A stretch of DNA of 5,681 nt. Source: Oscillibacter sp. Lineage in GTDB: Bacteria; Bacillota; Clostridia; Oscillospirales; Oscillospiraceae. The translations under genes and the position numbers were made by a program. Positions within the stretch are counted from its first letter, which is position 1, and each line of letters opens with the position of its first letter. Shown here one piece after another: positions 4,243-5,681 of the stretch. The DNA is taken from assembly GCA_024404295.1 (NCBI GenBank), contig JAKSQE010000090.1:1-5681 (forward strand). Reading direction: 5' to 3'. The notes under the pieces were generated by a model, which was given only the letters and a program-made list of their open reading frames with translations, did no database searches and was not told the DNA's origin.

Positions 4243-5681
4243 TTATTTGTTCTGCAGCTTTGCCAGTTCCTCTTCCTCCAACACGCGGTAGGCAACCTTG
4301 CCAACCAGTGTCTTGGGCAGTTCAGCACGGAACTCAATATCGTAAGGCAGTGCGTACTTGGCAACGTTCTTCTTCGCATATGCCATCAGCGTCTGCTTCG
4401 TCTCCTCATTGGCGGGCACACCGGGCTTCAGCATAATAAATGCTTTCACCTTCTGGATCTTCAATGCATCTGGGACACCAATGACACAACTCATCTGTAC
4501 CATCTCATGGGCATCAAAGATGTTCTCCATCTGAGAGGGGTACACATTATAGCCGCTGGTGACGATCATACGCTTAATACGCTGTTTGAAATAGACGAAA
4601 CCGTCCTGGTCCATATAGCCCAGGTCGCCGGTGTGCACCCATGTCATTCCGTCTGCGTGTTTCTGGAGGGTCTGCGCCGTTTCATCAGGATGGTGGAGAT
4701 AGCCCATCATCACCGTGGGTCCAGCCAGGCAAATTTCGCCATCGGTGCCATACGGCACCTCATTCTGTGTGCCGGGCTCCACGATTTTGTAGTATGTGTC
4801 CGGGAACGGAATACCGATCGATCCTTCACGAGACTGATGATACGGCGTCAGGCAGGATGCGGTAACACACTCCGTCAGGCCATAGCCTTCACGCACTTGA
4901 ATGGTAGCAGTGCGATCAAACAGGAACTTATCAAACCGTTTCTTCAGTTCCACAGAAAGGCTGTCACCGCCGGAATAAACGCCCTTCAAACAACTCAAAT
5001 CGGCATCTTTCATTTTGGGCAGTCGCAGCAGCGCTTCATACAGCGTAGGAACGCCAGCAATCAGATTGCAGCGATACTTCAGCAGCATCTTCGCATAGCT
5101 GTCCGGTGTAAAGCGGGGCACCAAAATGCAGCAGCCGCCGTTCATCAGCATAGAGTGGATGGAAACACCCAATCCGAAGCCGTGGAACATCGGCATCACA
5201 GCCAACATCTTGTCGCCGGGGCGGAACATGGGATTCGTTGCAATGATCTGTGCGCCCAAAGCATTGAAATTACGATTTGTTAGCTGAATACCTTTGGTAA
5301 TGCCAGTCGTGCCGCCGGAGTAGAGAATGACCGCCTCTTCCTCTGCCGCCTTCTCTGCCTGATACTTCCAATGATAGCCACGGCCACGGCGCATAAATTC
5401 GTTCCAGCGGATCACCGGAGCGTCCTTGGGGATCTTCTCCATTTTGCGGCCTTCCGTGAGCATATAGCCTGCTTTCACAGGCTTGGAAAGGGCATCTTTG
5501 ATGGAAGCCAGAATAATATTGTCCAACGTCACATTCTGGCGGATCGCCTCAAATTTGTGATAGAACTGATCCAGCGTCACAGCAAAAATGGAACCGGATT
5601 CCTTCAGATAGAACTCGATCTCTTTTTCGCTGGACAGCGGATGGATCATATTCGCGGTAGCACCCACCAGATTGATGGCAT
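4243..5681 (-). CDS. AMP-forming acyl-CoA synthetase (long-chain-fatty-acid-CoA ligase-like), N-terminus outside window
   Basis: The visible 478 residues belong to the ANL adenylate-forming superfamily, which activates a carboxylic acid with ATP to an acyl-adenylate and transfers it to CoA. The phosphate-binding loop YSGGTTGITKGI is at 5287-5322. The adenine-side motif YGLTE is at 4870-4884, the ribose-binding TGDL at 4621-4632, and the hinge region QRIKRMIVTSGYNVYPSQME lies near 4530-4590. The C-terminal catalytic Lys in LPKTLVGKVAYR is at 4297-4299. All core motifs are present, so the part seen looks functional. The frame stays open to the right edge (reading AINLVGATANMIHPLS), so the gene begins beyond base 5681, and by family length roughly 90-100 residues are missing. 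A GTG at 5665-5667 is not the start, because the residues before it also match the family. Substrate chain length cannot be read from sequence; long-chain fatty acid is the commonest annotation. The gene converges on the sugar operon and shows no functional link to it. Confidence 0.93.
   Translation of the reverse strand, partial: AINLVGATANMIHPLSSEKEIEFYLKESGSIFAVTLDQFYHKFEAIRQNVTLDNIILASIKDALSKPVKAGYMLTEGRKMEKIPKDAPVIRWNEFMRRGRGYHWKYQAEKAAEEEAVILYSGGTTGITKGIQLTNRNFNALGAQIIATNPMFRPGDKMLAVMPMFHGFGLGVSIHSMLMNGGCCILVPRFTPDSYAKMLLKYRCNLIAGVPTLYEALLRLPKMKDADLSCLKGVYSGGDSLSVELKKRFDKFLFDRTATIQVREGYGLTECVTASCLTPYHQSREGSIGIPFPDTYYKIVEPGTQNEVPYGTDGEICLAGPTVMMGYLHHPDETAQTLQKHADGMTWVHTGDLGYMDQDGFVYFKQRIKRMIVTSGYNVYPSQMENIFDAHEMVQMSCVIGVPDALKIQKVKAFIMLKPGVPANEETKQTLMAYAKKNVAKYALPYDIEFRAELPKTLVGKVAYRVLEEEELAKLQNK

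Noticed and set aside
4174..5283. 369-codon + strand frame opposite the acyl-CoA synthetase
   Set aside because: The - strand frame carries all core motifs of adenylate-forming enzymes; the + strand translation is rich in His, Gln and Cys, matches nothing known to me, and starts inside the terminator region.
1..5681. CRISPR array, insertion sequence, tRNA or phage-like system
   Set aside because: No regularly spaced repeats, transposase, terminal inverted repeats, tRNA fold or phage gene is visible; all coding space is taken by ordinary transporter and metabolic genes.

Overview
The window looks like part of a chromosome from a gut-type Clostridia bacterium, probably Oscillospiraceae/Ruminococcaceae. 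The evidence is the Gram-positive style lipoprotein signal (an Ala/Leu-rich core ending in LVAC-G), AGGAG-type ribosome binding sites, AT-rich spacers between moderately GC-rich genes, and strongly biased codons. The genus cannot be named from this sequence alone.

Layout, left to right. (1) Bases 1-80 hold the probable last codons of an upstream gene and its rho-independent terminator. (2) Bases 81-442 are an AT-rich non-coding leader. It ends in a sigma-A-like promoter (351-378) and a good ribosome binding site, and contains a possible catabolite-repression (cre-like) site and an inverted repeat. (3) Bases 443-4120 are a three-gene ABC sugar importer operon on the + strand: a lipoprotein substrate-binding protein, a double-domain ATPase of the RbsA/MglA/AlsA type, and a membrane permease of the RbsC/AlsC type. 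(4) Bases 4121-4242 are a convergent terminator region with two strong hairpins. (5) From 4243 to the right edge, on the - strand, lies the 3' part of an AMP-forming acyl-CoA synthetase. Its N-terminus lies outside the window.

The three transporter genes form one complete CUT2-class importer. The binding protein captures a monosaccharide outside the cell. Two copies of the permease would form the channel, and the fused ATPase drives transport. A 170-base gap after the first gene carries a 14-bp hairpin with a U-rich tail and several smaller hairpins. This arrangement would let the binding protein be made in excess over the membrane complex. ATPase and permease genes are one base apart and so co-transcribed and probably translationally coupled. 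The substrate is not settled: the binding protein keeps several positions typical of ribose/allose binders, lacks the second-pocket Arg of ribose binders, and has an allose-binder-like LKTL segment. No kinase, isomerase or regulator is in view to decide it. The acyl-CoA synthetase is convergent and probably functionally unrelated.

I found no mobile element, CRISPR array, tRNA or rRNA, and nothing that looks like a wholly new system. The points worth a second look are the regulatory hairpins, the altered signature motif in the ATPase and the unresolved sugar specificity.
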